DNA of 64,000 nt from Talinum fruticosum (Eukaryota > Streptophyta > Magnoliopsida > Caryophyllales > Talinaceae). The notes under the pieces were generated by a model that was given only the letters and a program-made list of their open reading frames with translations, was not told the DNA's origin and searched no databases. Shown here piece by piece: positions 1 through 11,158 of this stretch (its first letter is position 1; every line of letters begins with the position of its first letter). The stretch lies in assembly GCA_021018815.1 (NCBI GenBank), contig JAITYX010000041.1, positions 5,394,001 through 5,458,000 of the forward strand. Reading direction: 5' to 3'. Both the position numbers and the translations under genes were made by a program.

Positions 1-1462
1 TCTTCTAGTCTTCATCCTCTTGTTTTGTGGTGGAATTTCTGATTTAAACATCACTTGAGAATATGCCAAGATTGAAGTGGGAGGGCCCGTTCGTTACGTT
101 GGATTTTGTTTTACAATCATCTCACCGTCAGTTCACTAAAACTAATTATTTAAGTAACCCATAGTTGTTTAAATAGTTTGGTGATTGTTTTAATAGTTAA
201 TTCTTATTAAGTTTATTGCTATAATTAGGTGTTATTTGAAGAATTTACCAAGTATTTGTTTCATAACTAGTTTCATACTGGATGATTACGGAAAAAAGTA
301 TTATGATTAGAGGTAAAATTCGAATGTCTTTCATATAAAAATTCAAACAAAATTTTCAACTAATAGAGTCCACGAACGCCGTTACACTAAGTGTGAATCA
401 GCTCTGACAAGGATGGATAAAGGTGAAAAAACTGCAGTATCCTCAATCCATAGGCATATATATAGCTAGATTATGAAAACCAAGAGTTTTGTGAGTGGCT
501 ATTAATGTGTACAAGTGCTCCAATCCATTTATCAGATTGTGGGATTTGTAGAAGGTGAATTCTAATTTAAGTCTTCTTATGCTGTACATAATCTATATAG
601 AAAATTTGCCCTGGTGAGTTGATCTTATTTTTGTACCACATGCTGTAAGTGCTTAGTGTTTTTTTGTGGTCGTAAATGCAGATTCTTTAAAAAAAAAAAA
701 AAAAAGGGAGGTATCTTACATTTTCTTTGTGTAAAGCTGCGTCTGAATTTTTACCATAGAAAGCTGCAAATCGTATTATATACATGTAAATTTGAGCAAT
801 TCTCAAGTAAATGTCGTCACCATTGCATTTCTGTCAATGATAATGCCTCATTTTAAGTTATAAGATTTTTTAAAATTTTGTAGTAATCTTGTACCATCAT
901 CGACAGTAATATGGCACAAGGTAGCCTCTTCATTGTTGGATATTAGAGTCGAGTTATTATTACATTATATAAAGAATAGATGGAGATTTATTGTCGCAAA
1001 TTTTATCTAGTTAGAAGACTTCCCAATTTCGCTAGACTTTGAACCTTTGATTAGGTGACAACAATATTCTATTGGGCCAGGTTATTCACAGTGATGCCCT
1101 CATTAGGCCCACATGCTGTGGAGTCCAAATAAGAGATTTTTTCCAAATGGGAGGTGGGGGAGCCAATTAGATATGAAGGAAGTCTCTAGTATATCTTATG
1201 AAATTTAATCCTGTACCTCCTATAGTAATAAGGACATATTTCACTGGACCATGCTTTGTGATATTCTCAAGTTAAATTTGCACCAGATATTCAATAAGCT
1301 ATTAAATGGTCACTTTTACTTAATTATTAATTTATTATCGTTACTAGAATAATGGTTGAAGTGCATACTCATGAGATATTGCACATCAGTAGAAAACACA
1401 AGCCCATATTCTTAGTGTTGTCCATCCTAGTATGTTGTTCGAACAAATTGTCTTGTGTCCCT
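1..1462. other. AT-rich non-coding stretch, nothing recognised
   Basis: I see no open frame with family resemblance here. There is a 17-base A run near 689-705. The stretch could be the flank of a gene outside the window or anonymous intergenic DNA. Its right edge is set by the TCCCT duplication of the solo LTR that follows. Confidence 0.5.
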
Positions 1463-3035
1463 TGAAGGTTTGCTCGGGAGAGTCCGAGTCACCCTAGGGG
1501 GTGAATAGGGTGACGGAAGTTTTTCGTGGAAATGATAGCTCTTTTGTTAAAGAAGAGACAGAGACGGGTTCCGAGTCAAACAACAGGTCGGAAAAACTTG
1601 GACTCGAAATGTTATCACGAATAAATAAGATTGTCCGAGTCTAGAATGAACTCGGAAAGATAACACTTAGAAATTACGTGGAAACCCTCCCGGGCGTGAA
1701 AACCACGAACCGTGCTAATTCAAGCACGAAGTCAAATCCACTATTTTGAGTCCACAAAATATCGTGAACTGATTGAACCCGAGTTGCTCCCTTAGACAAC
1801 TCTTTACAATTTTTCCGAGACTCGAAATTCCCTTATCCGATCTAGTACTTCCTAATCGAGATAACCCTTAAAGGTAGGGACAACTAAGTCGAGTTAACCC
1901 TTACGAGCTTAGTCAAGGGACCTTACTGGAGAAAGTAAGAAAGTGTTTATAAGTCGAGTACAAGACCGACAACTCGTAAAGTAATGAATTACAAAATGGG
2001 AGTTGTAAGTAGAAGATTGAGAGTAATATACAATAACTTTTCTCAAGTATGTGAATTAACAATAGGTTCGGCAATCTTCAAGTCTTGTGCGGTGGCTTTT
2101 ATTTATACATGACCAGGCAGAGTAGTCGTTATCTTCATCTATCGATCGAGAGTTCTTTGTGACCGTTGACAAGAGCTTACCAAGTCACTCGGAAAGTATC
2201 CGTTGTAATGTGAACGTTGGACAACGATTTAACTCTCTTGGAAGTCCCAATACCACCGGCGGTGTCTTGAAAGATAAGGTGGAAACCACCGTTAAGCTTA
2301 GCGTTCCAGTTTTCCAGCTTTAGAAACAGACGGCTCCGACACAATCCTCCGGGACTCGGAGTAGAGAAGGTGAAAAGCCATGTCTGCTTGGTGATTTGAC
2401 GTTTTGAAGCCGGTTACTTTTGTGGTTTGAAAAAGGTATATCCTCGTTTAAATAACCTACAAAAGTAAATCAATTTTGGTTCTCAAAGTATAAAATACTT
2501 TGGTCCACGGTTAGACACGAGATAATCAAATAATTATGATAATTAAACAACTAATTATCCGAGTCGGAAACGAAATGGAATTTTCCGAGTCTAATATCCG
2601 TATAGCTCAAAAATTCTATCCGACTAAGTCTAAGCAAAGAATCAAGTTATATAAAGAATATCGAGTGAAGTAACTTGATATAGACTAAACATGAAACAAA
2701 CTAGAGATACCGACTATAATAACATGGAACTTATAACCGAAGTCGGATCCGAGTGAGGAAGGATGAAATACTAATCTATTCAATATGCGATAAAACCGAG
2801 TAATGAGGGACTCGGAACCGAGTGAGATACGCATATCGGTTTTCGAGTTACTCAAAGATAAGCAAGAAATACACGAAGTAAAAGCTGTATCACTTAGATA
2901 GGATACCGAATCACTCGGAAAAGTTTCTAGCAAACAGAGAATGCCTTGGAATCAAAACTCTATAGGTACGAGATGGTTATACCTGATTTCTTTAATACAA
3001 CTCAAAAATGCGTTGAGCAGTTGTCCGAGTCTTCA
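1463..3035 (-). mobile_element. Solo LTR, Ty1-copia (SIRE-like family), complete with TSD
   Basis: Read on the minus strand the repeat starts TGAAGACTCGGAC and ends GAGCAAACCTTCA, the usual TG...CA form. It is flanked by a perfect 5-bp duplication, TCCCT at 1458-1462 and 3036-3040. It is 1573 bp long and shares its whole length with the LTR copies at 25798-27367 and 53479-55070, and much of it with the LTRs of the large copia element at 41-55 kb. A TATA-type promoter lies near 2098-2108 on the minus strand. No internal retroelement sequence adjoins it, so it arose by LTR-LTR recombination. It is very rich in the hexamer CCGAGT and its complement ACTCGG. Confidence 0.9.
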
Positions 3036-3040
3036 TCCCT

Positions 3041-3785
3041 AAAGATTTATTGTTCACAAGTCCTCGGTGTTCGAGTAGAGGAACAAGTTAAGTTTTGGGG
3101 GAAGTGGACTATCTCGACAAAATTGTTCCCGTTCCATCCATTAAATCAGAGGAGTTTGTTTAATTTAGACATTACTCTTATCCTATTACTATTTTTCTAA
3201 CCCCGTATCCCATTGCTTCCAAAAATCTTGTTAGTTAGACACTTTATCGACCATTCAAATGTGCATGTATAACTATTTTATCCGACTCCTCTTTTGGTGT
3301 AATGAATTTTGATCTCAAGGAAAATATTCTATAATTGAAAATATGCTAAAAATCTCATTGATGTTATTCTCATTGAATTAATTTTATCAAATTGTATTTT
3401 GAGATCTCGTTTCCTTATTTGGCGCAAACTAAAATTCATATCTTTTAAGGATAAATCTTGATAGATACTAATCCCGGTATTTATGTATATATTCTAATTA
3501 TATTTTAGTATGATTTTATTCTAAAAATTTTTAATCTTTCCATAGATTATATTACGTTTATTTTGGAAAGAAATCGGTCGGATCATGCTATTAAGGGTTG
3601 TAAGAAGTAGAAGTGACAACCACAGGTATCAAGCATTGATTGAAGGTGTCGGGGTTGGTCATGTATTAGTGATGAACAAACATTTTGGAAAGAAGGAAAA
3701 TTTGGCAAGAATCAACATTCTAGATAACTAGTCGATTCGGTGAAGATATTGTTACCCGATCGGACAAAGGAGATCAAATCACAAC
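3041..3785. other. Unassigned AT-rich sequence
   Basis: This is the right flank of the first solo LTR. Short open frames occur but none resembles a known family. I see no splice-bounded exon, RNA gene or repeat that I can name. Confidence 0.4.
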
Positions 3786-4040
3786 CACTACTACAGAAAC
3801 AACTTTTAATAATGGGCCTTTAAAGACAATTATACGTGAAACCGTTGTAAAAAATGATGCAGATGACATTTTTGTAAATAAGCGGTCTTTTATTATATAT
3901 ATGGTGACAGTTCTTTAGTTGAACCATCGTCATAGGTGGAAAGGTCCACCTTTAACTACAGATTCTATGAAATAGAACCGTAGTAATAGGTGTTCTATTA
4001 TTATGGTTCTTTCATTGAACTGTAATCAAAAGTCTTTAGA
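3786..4040. mobile_element. CACTA (En/Spm-like) terminal fragment
   Basis: The stretch opens with CACTACTACAGAAAC, which matches the terminal inverted repeat typical of plant CACTA transposons. It is followed by short alternating motifs in both orientations around GGTTC/GAACC (for example near 3910-3930, 3970-3985 and 4005-4020), like CACTA subterminal repeats. I did not find the opposite CACTA end or any transposase, so this is a fragment or the end of a disrupted non-autonomous copy. The right boundary is arbitrary and placed before an A-rich run. Confidence 0.5.
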
Positions 4041-4090
4041 AACAAAAAAAAAAAAAAAAACACTACCGATCCGCCACCTTCGGTTTATGC

Positions 4091-4130
4091 TCTCTACTCT
4101 CACTCTCACTCTCACTCTCACTCTCGTCTC
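4091..4130. repeat. (ACTCTC)n microsatellite
   Basis: About five units of a hexamer ACTCTC, set in a longer C/T-rich stretch (4080-4390) that creates spurious serine/leucine-rich open frames on the plus strand and Arg/Glu frames on the minus strand. Confidence 0.85.
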
Positions 4131-4699
4131 TCGCTCTCTGCTGTCTCCATTTGCTCTCTTCTCTTTGCTCTCTACTTGTCTCCTCGCCGTTTTTGCTGCT
4201 TTCCGGCATGTCGTCATCACTAATGTTCTCTCTACTCTTTGCTCGGTGTTGTTGTCTCTCGTTGCTCACTCTCATCGTCGTTGCTTGCTCCCTCTCTCAC
4301 TCTTGCCATCGTACCAAAGGCCGATATGTAACTCATCTCTCCCTCTCTTATTTTGTACTCTGCTCTCCTCGCTCACCTCTCAACATTAGCATGCTAATAG
4401 GGTTTAGCGTTTAGGGTTTAAAGATTTCGATAGTGGCATGCTTGGCAAAGAGTTAGAAACCGATATTTTCACATTTTATTGGCGTATTGAACTTTCTTTA
4501 TGGTCATCTAGCATTGCCAAGTTGGAATAGTATGTAGTGTAATGGCTTAATATTAGTGTCTTCAACAATGTACAAATATGTGTAACATTCTAGAAAGACA
4601 ATGACATAATATAGGATAGTCATTTTTTAATAATTTTACTGATCTTAGTTTATTTGGAAGATATTGATGTAGTCAATTATGGTTCAAGTTTGAAAAATT

Positions 4700-5160
4700 C
4701 AACCTAGTAACTCATTCAACTAGCCTAGCCAAGTCTCCTTTTGCTGAGGTCGTTGAAGAAGAAGCTACAGCGAAGAAGCTCAGCTCAAGAGAAGGAGGAA
4801 GAGGAGAAGGAAGAAGAGAAGGAGGAAGAGGAGAAGGAAGAAGAGAAGGAGAAACAGGAGGCCGCTCAACTCGAGGGACAAGGTGCCTCGAGACCTGAAC
4901 TAGAACTGATTTTCTCATATGACAGTCCGAGTGGGTCGAAAAAGCTCGGGGACATTGGTCCGTCCACAGCTATTAAGTCGAAGCACCTCCTCCCCTGTCT
5001 TCCAGGATGAGCTCGAGGAAGATATGCCCTCGGATCGAGCGACCAGGACGAAGCCACTTCCGGACATCCTCGTGCTGCCGCCGCCACGATCATCCACCTC
5101 CTTTCAAGCATATCGGTGTCGGCGCACCGCTCATCCCTCCACCTCCTGACAGCAAGCCCC
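4700..5160 (+). pseudogene. 3' end of the accessory (env-like) ORF of a SIRE-like copia element
   Basis: This encodes a Glu/Lys-rich stretch, then a Pro/Ser/Asp-rich tail ending in an Arg-rich segment (RSSTSFQAYRCRRTAHPSTS, read at 5090-5149). The same order (acidic stretch, PSGS, DIG, FQ(E)DE, Arg/Ser-rich end) is found on the minus strand at about 43.2-43.6 kb, near the end of the third reading frame of the large copia element. It lies just upstream of a polypurine tract and LTR (5611-7096), where the extra ORF of SIRE/Maximus-type elements sits. A frameshift falls near 5000. The upstream part of the ORF and all of gag-pol are missing. The function of this ORF is not established. Confidence 0.6.
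4792..4845 (+). repeat. 27-bp purine-rich unit, two exact tandem copies
   Basis: Two identical 27-bp GA-rich units, 4792-4818 and 4819-4845, encode part of the Glu/Lys run of the accessory ORF. It looks like a recent in-frame slippage duplication. Confidence 0.85.
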
Positions 5161-5610
5161 CATTCTTAGTCTTTTTTTTTTTGTCCAACATCAAGTGTAC
5201 TTGATAGTTTCTTCCCTCTTTTTGATGAAATGCAAGGAAGAGAAAATATAAAATTTTAATGTTGTGTTTATGGGGAACTCGCCCTCTTTTCTCGTGAGCA
5301 ATCAATGAATGAATTTTTTTTTTTAGTTTCTAAACGAGACTTAATTATGAGTTACTTCTTTTGAGTTAGATATTTCTTATTATCTTTTCTTTTTCTGCTC
5401 CGATATACTCTGTTCATTTCTATGCTCAAATGTGTTATCCGCATAGCTGTTATGAGTGATGATATTACTCGCAATGCATCTTATAAGTATGGAATGCTTC
5501 TCATTCATCACTCGCTCCGACATGTTCTGCATAGTAAAAATGAAAACTCATGTTTCGCACTAACAAGTTTCCATCTAAGTATGGAATTCCTTTCATCAAA
5601 AAGGGGATAT

Positions 5611-7096
5611 TGAAGACTCATATTCTAACTTTAAGTCATTCTAAGTATTACACGAAGATTCAGGTATAAATCTCACTTCTCCTAAGTTTTGATTTCAAGT
5701 CATTCTGAGTGTTATAGAAACTCTTGTATAAGTTTTCATTCGTTTTTGATCGACTCGAAAGCACATTATTATATATCTTCTACACCGATGTTTCGACTGA
5801 CTCGGACATCACTCATAACTATCGCATGCTCAAATAATTTCTCTAACGCTTTTATTTTGAGTTCGATCTGCATATTTCAATGCAAAGAGAATTACAATGT
5901 TAATTCCTTTTCTAAGTTAGTTTCATCTTCTTGAGAATTATTTGACCAGATCAAGGTGTTATACTCTCATGTTCTATTATTTTAACTTGATCATTCTTAG
6001 GATTGACTCGATGTAATTTGAGTATATTGAATATTAGACTCAGAAAATTCCACTCCTTTAGGCCTAAGATAATTAGGTATTTAATTATCTTAATTTAATT
6101 ATTATCTCGTGCCTAATCTTGGAACAAAGTATTTTATACTTTGAGAACCAAAGTGGTTTACTTTTGTAGGTTATTCAAACGAGGCTAACTCATTTTTTGA
6201 AATACAAAAGTAGTCGGCTTCTATCTATCAACCACTAGCGGACAAGCTTTATCTACTTCCGAACAGGGCTCGGACACCGTGTCGTGGTTGTCTATTTCCA
6301 AAACTGAAAAACTCCAACGCTACGCTCAACGGTGGTTTTCACCTTGCTTTTAGACAACACCGGTTGACTAGAACACTGTTGTAGCTAAGAGCTCGTTGTA
6401 CAACGTTCACATCCCAACGGATCTTTTCTCAATGACTCGGAAGAGCCGTTACAACGGCCAATGAAGACTTTTGTTTAGAACCAAGACTCAACGGTCACTC
6501 TACTTGGTTGGATATAAATAGAAGCCACCTCACAAGACTAGAAGATTGTTGAACATCATTGCAAAATACATTACTTGAGCAAAAGTTATTGTTTTCATAT
6601 TCAATCTTTTATTTACAACTCCCGTCTATATTTAATATTTTCCGAGTTGTAAAATTCTTGTAATCAGTCACATTCTTCTCTTACTTTCTCAGTAAGGTTC
6701 CTTGACTGAACTGTAAGGGTTAACTCAACTCCGTTGTCTCCGATTGTAAAGGTTATCTCGATCAAGAAGTACTAGATCGGATAAGAGAACTTTTGAATCT
6801 AGGAAGACATTGTAAGAAATTGTATAAGGGAGCAATTCGGTAGAGTTAGTCCTTTGTATTTTAAGGATTCAAAATAGTGGATTTGACTTGGTGCTTGGAT
6901 TAGCACTAACCGTGGTTTTCCGCCCCAGGAGGGTTTCCACGTATTTATGAGTGTTTACATTTCTTAGTCTAATCTAGACTCGGACTCAACTATTTATCTC
7001 TTTCCAAGCAAAAAGTCTCTAAGTTTCTTTAAATTTCCTCATCACCCTATTCAACCCCCTCTAAGGTGACTTAGACTCTCCAAGAGCAAACCTTCA
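5611..7096 (+). mobile_element. 3' LTR of a truncated SIRE-like copia element
   Basis: It begins TGAAGACTCA right after a polypurine tract (AAAAAGGGGATAT, 5598-5610) and ends GAGCAAACCTTCA. A TATA box (TATAAATA, 6513-6520) is followed by GAAGCCACCTCACAAGACT, the same promoter block seen in all LTR copies here. The tract before it and the lack of a matching 5-bp repeat at the two ends (GATAT against TCCCA) show that this is the 3' LTR of an element whose body is mostly lost, not a solo LTR. On the right it runs straight into the remnant of a gypsy 5' LTR, so the copia element inserted into that LTR. Confidence 0.85.
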
Positions 7097-7322
7097 TCCC
7101 ATATTTTTTTTCTAATTATTTTTCTTAAGAAACGACATCCCGAGACTTCTAAAACCGCTTTCGAAAATAAAATGATTTCCTAAAAATAGCCAATCAATCC
7201 CTTCTTAAAAATATCTTTCAAAATACTTATCGTTCAGCTTGATAAGCACACTTTGCGTGAATCCGACATTTGCAGGAAAATGCAATCCGCTTCCTTATGA
7301 GGACGGGTCGTGGCTCCTAAAG

Positions 7323-7341
7323 TGGTGACTCAGCTGGGGAC
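7323..7341 (+). other. Primer-binding-like site of the gypsy element
   Basis: TGGTGACTCAGCTGGGGAC follows the LTR end (GTGGCTCCTAAAG) directly. From memory it resembles the PBS of plant Ogre-like elements, which pair with an arginine tRNA. The right LTR lacks it, as expected for a site used only at the left LTR. Confidence 0.5.
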
Positions 7342-7830
7342 ACTTATTAAGAGGGTAAGACTTGAAATTTGAATTTGTGAGTCTTTATCGCATTTGCATT
7401 AGGCGTCTCACATTATTTTAGGCGACCTTGAACATAGATGTTTTGGACCTATAGGATTTAACCGATAATAACCTTTTTCGGAGGTCGAATAATTATCTTA
7501 ATGGATCCGCTCGACTTAACACCGAGGTGTGATTACTCTCCACTCATAGCAAGCTCTCTTGATCTTTTGATTGAGCGGTATCGATAATTCGGGTTCCACT
7601 ATGCATCCCATACGGGATAAAATTTTCGTGGTATGAGCCATCATGTTTATCATACCTAGAATTATCTTGTGAACCATTTGTGGTTTAAGTTGGACCTTTA
7701 TTTGTATGCTTGAACGTACGTGGTTGCTTTTGTTATTTAATCCTCTTCCCTGAGTCTCTAGTAGTTTAGCCAGGTTTACTAAATAATTTTTACATGGGCG
7801 TAAATTTTTTAAAAAAACCTTCTTGAGTCG

Positions 7831-8310
7831 GTCCATTTTTACATTCAGCTAAAATAAAATTTATCTCAATTAGGAGAGTCCATTTTTGCATTAACCAAAA
7901 ATAAATTCATCTCAATTAAGAGAGTCCATTTTTGCATTAGTTAAAATTAAATTCATCTCAATTAGGAAAGTCTATTTTGCATTAGCCAAAATTAAATTCA
8001 TCTCAATTAGGAGAGTCCATTTTTGTATTAGCCAAAATTAAATCTCAATTAGGCGAGTCCATTTTTGTATTAACCAAATAAAAATTCATCTCAATTAAGG
8101 TGAATCAATTCATTTTTGCATTAGCCAAATAAAATTCATCTCATTTTAACCGAGTTCCTTTTCATTTTTGCATTAGCCAAATAAAAATTCATCTTAATTA
8201 AGGTGAGTCTATTCATTTCATTAGTCAATTAAAATTCACTTCAAACGAGTTCATTTTTGCATTTCTTTCTTATATAGGGCGGTCCATTTTTACATGCTTA
8301 GCCAAAATTA
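7831..8310 (+). repeat. Degenerate ~46-bp tandem array
   Basis: The unit runs GTCCATTTTTGCATTAGCC, AAAATTAAATTCATC, TCAATTAGGAGA. Unit starts fall at about 7831, 7878, 7924, 7970, 8015 and 8058, a period of 43-47 bp, with more decayed copies to about 8310. The array lies between the primer site and gag, in the element's untranslated leader. Confidence 0.85.
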
Positions 8311-8904
8311 AAAAAATGCATAAATCTTTAGGGATTATCTTTTTGCATTTTGGTTGGATAGCATTTTTATGTGCATCCAAAAATAAGAGCATACAATTTT
8401 ATTTTCATAGGATCGATCGTTCCTCGGGTCAAGCACTTAAGCCTTATCTCCCATAAAATTTTACACGAACCAATCCCGAGCACTTACTCTTTTGGGACAT
8501 AGGATAGGGAATCTTATTGAAATTCGGAATCCAGGCATGAACCAGCTAGGGAATAAGAAGTCTACTTCAACATCGGAAAGTTCATTACCGATACGTTCCA
8601 CATCGGCACGTACCACACCAGTACGTCCAACACCTTTACTAGTAATGTTGGTGTGTTGCCCACAAACAAAGTGCAACCCTCCTCCAAAAATGGCTAACGA
8701 ACCATAGCAAACTCCCCATCGTGACTTTGTTCAAAGAGTATGCTTTGCAAAAATAGAAGCCAAATTTGAGGTCCTGGATAAAAAGATTGAGTCCATGTTA
8801 GAAACCTTGATCTTATACTCTAAACCCTCAATAAGAATGCCAATGAAGTAAGAAAAGAGGAAGAACCTCAATTTGAACTATAACTCGAGCCTCGATCCGA
8901 TCCA

Positions 8905-9520
8905 CGAATAGGTCGAATAGAGAAGCTATTGTATGAGTCTTCGATGTTCAATGACTACTACTTAGCCCAAGGATTCACTTCAACCCCCAAAGAAAAATTG
9001 CCCACAAATTTCGCCATGCCTAACATTAAGTTCCACAGGACTAAAAACCCTCACCACCACGTGATAAACTTTATGAGGGAAATGACTTTAAAAATGTACC
9101 AAAGGACACATACCATGTCATTTTCCCATGGACATTTGACAAAGACGTCACGAAGTGGTACAATATTGTCGACGAAAGTAAAGTCACAAACTGCCAGGAT
9201 CTTTGTAGGGAGTTCTAACATCAATGCTCCTACAATACTGATTTGTCGATCACTCTTCGGGACTTAGAGATCATCAAGCAAGGAGACAAGGAGAGCTTCA
9301 AGGACTTCCTAACTTGCTGGAGGGCAGAGGCCGATCACATGGCGGATCGACCTTTTGAAAAGGATTAGGTTAGGCTTATCATCAAATACCCGAAACTCGC
9401 ATATCATCAGCACTTGAAGTTTTTACCTTTCATGGACTTCAAAATACTCCAAGATGCTAGCATGCTTACAAAAGATAAGCGGACATCCACAAAAGCCACA
9501 ATCAACTAAAAAATTATCCA
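8905..9520 (+). pseudogene. Gypsy gag (retrotransposon gag domain) remnant
   Basis: Across two frames the translation follows the plant gypsy gag layout. First comes a segment on the pattern 'P-x-(I/F)-K-F-x-(G/R)-T-x-x-P-x-x-H' (NIKFHRTKNPHHH). Next is a W-(Y/F) block (TKWYNIVDES). Then come CREF..QCSYNTDLSITLRDLE and a block with the ESFKDF..CWR pattern ending in a D-R-P-F segment. A frameshift lies near 9115-9130 and an in-frame stop near 9366. It would have formed the element's capsid. No zinc knuckle or protease follows. Confidence 0.65.
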
Positions 9521-10439
9521 ATGAGCCCATCACTCATCAAGGATGCCAATAAAATATGTATTTCCTAATTTCATATCCGTCCTAGGTCTATTTTCTTTTC
9601 CTTTTCAAAAATACCAAATTAGTACCTTTTTTTGAACTACGAAGGCTTGATTTCCACTATCATGGATACGTAGGAAAACCATAAAGTCTGGCCCCAATCC
9701 TAATCTTGCTCCCAATTCTTATTCCGATTTGGTTTTTCGATTCCCAAATTTAAAGCAGCTTTTCCATACCCGGAGGAGCAGAAATTGATCGGAAACATGC
9801 CATTCTGATCCAGAGCCGAACTATCGGGTCCAAGTCTCGCCATTCAGCAATAGTACATTGTAGTTCAAGCAACAAATTTTTCATGCTCTACCTTAGGGAG
9901 TGGGGGCTAAAGTGCAAGTTTGTCTTTGTATTTTTAAAACTTTCGCATCATATTAATAAAAGAATGCATTTGTTCTTAGAATAGAGTCTTGCATATTCAT
10001 CTCCTTTATATGAGTCAAATTCCTAAAAATACAAAAATTAATAACAAAGCACCTTACAAGAATTATTCAATCAAGCATCATCCATCAAGTTAGCATCAAG
10101 AAGGTTACTGGCATCGCGGCCTTCAACAGAAACCTTTCACGTCATCAACCAGGTCAAAACTCATCAACTCTCCGACTTTTGAGAAAAGCTAGACACGAGC
10201 ACCCAAGAAGAACGTGGAGGCTCATGATCATTTGACCACAACAACTTCAAGGATACCCGGGAGGAGACACAAATCGTCTACAATGTAAACAAAGGAGCTA
10301 TTAGCACACAAACTAAAATGCTCAAAATTATAATGGGGCACATAACCTCATTAAACTTCGGATCTTCAAGTAAGATAAATATATGTCCCTATTCGACAAA
10401 AGTGAATACGGATCAAGCTTTAGACACAACAACGATCAA

Positions 10440-11020
10440 GGTTCAGGCACCCTGTCGAGCTTTAGGCCCAACAACGAAGGTTCGGACACCCATGTCAAGC
10501 TTTAGGCTTAACAACAGTCAAGGTTCGGATACCGCATCGAGCTTTAGGCCTAACAACGGTCATGGTTCAAACAATCTGCCGAGCTTCAAACTCAATGGCA
10601 ATCAAGGTTCGGACACCAAGCCAAGACTCAAGACCTCTCAATAGCCAAGTCAAGGAAGCATATTTGAAACATAATCCGGCTAAAGATCATTTTCAGGTAA
10701 CACTTGAATCTATTTACATTTGATTACTATGTAACAAAATTATTAGTGCAGAAAATTTTAGCCAAGCTTCAAACCAAGAACGGTCCAGTTTAGGCTCGTT
10801 ATCCGAGCTTCAGGACAATAATCTAGCTAAACATAGGATACTCCGCCGAACTTTAGATCCAAGAGTGGTCAAGTTCAGGCACCCCATTGAACTTCATACT
10901 TTACTACCCGAGTCAAGTATAAGGCCCTCGCCAAGCTTCATACTAAGCATATGGTCAAGTTTAGGCACACCAATCCGAGCTTCAAGACTTTAATCAGCCA
11001 AGTTTAGGAATTAATCAGCC
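10440..11020 (+). repeat. Second degenerate tandem array (~45 bp) in the gypsy 3' region
   Basis: Units of the form CGAGCTTTAGGC, CTAACAACGGTC, AAGGTTCGGACACC repeat with a spacing of 42-45 bp from about 10440. The first four or so are regular, and copies then decay to about 11020. In one frame the first part encodes a 14-15 residue repeat (SSFRLNNSQGSDT type) with no stop for over 100 codons. I think the open frame follows from a unit length divisible by three and is not a real protein. Confidence 0.75.
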
Positions 11021-11158
11021 GAATTTAGAATCCATTAACTAATTCTAGATGCATCAATTTCACAAATGCAAGTGGAATCCGAGCGACGCCAACAGGTAAG
11101 TACCCTTTAGTGTCCACTTTGGCCTTCGTTTTCAAACTTGGTCAAAGTAGAGGCTAAC

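Noticed and set aside
4003..4414. Serine/leucine-rich open frame of 128 codons.
   Set aside because: It is generated by the (ACTCTC)n microsatellite and surrounding C/T-rich DNA.
1463..7096. The two copia LTRs at 1463-3035 and 5611-7096 as the pair of one element.
   Set aside because: They are in opposite orientations, the first has its own perfect TCCCT duplication, and the second is preceded by a polypurine tract and accessory-ORF sequence. The TCCCA after 7096 is a chance resemblance to TCCCT.
7831..8310. The ~46-bp array as a CRISPR-like or centromeric satellite array.
   Set aside because: The units are contiguous without unique spacers, are few and degenerate, and lie inside a retroelement leader.
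10318..10644. A 108-codon frame with a 14-15 residue repeat.
   Set aside because: The repeat follows from a DNA unit divisible by three inside the gypsy 3' region, and later copies lose the frame.
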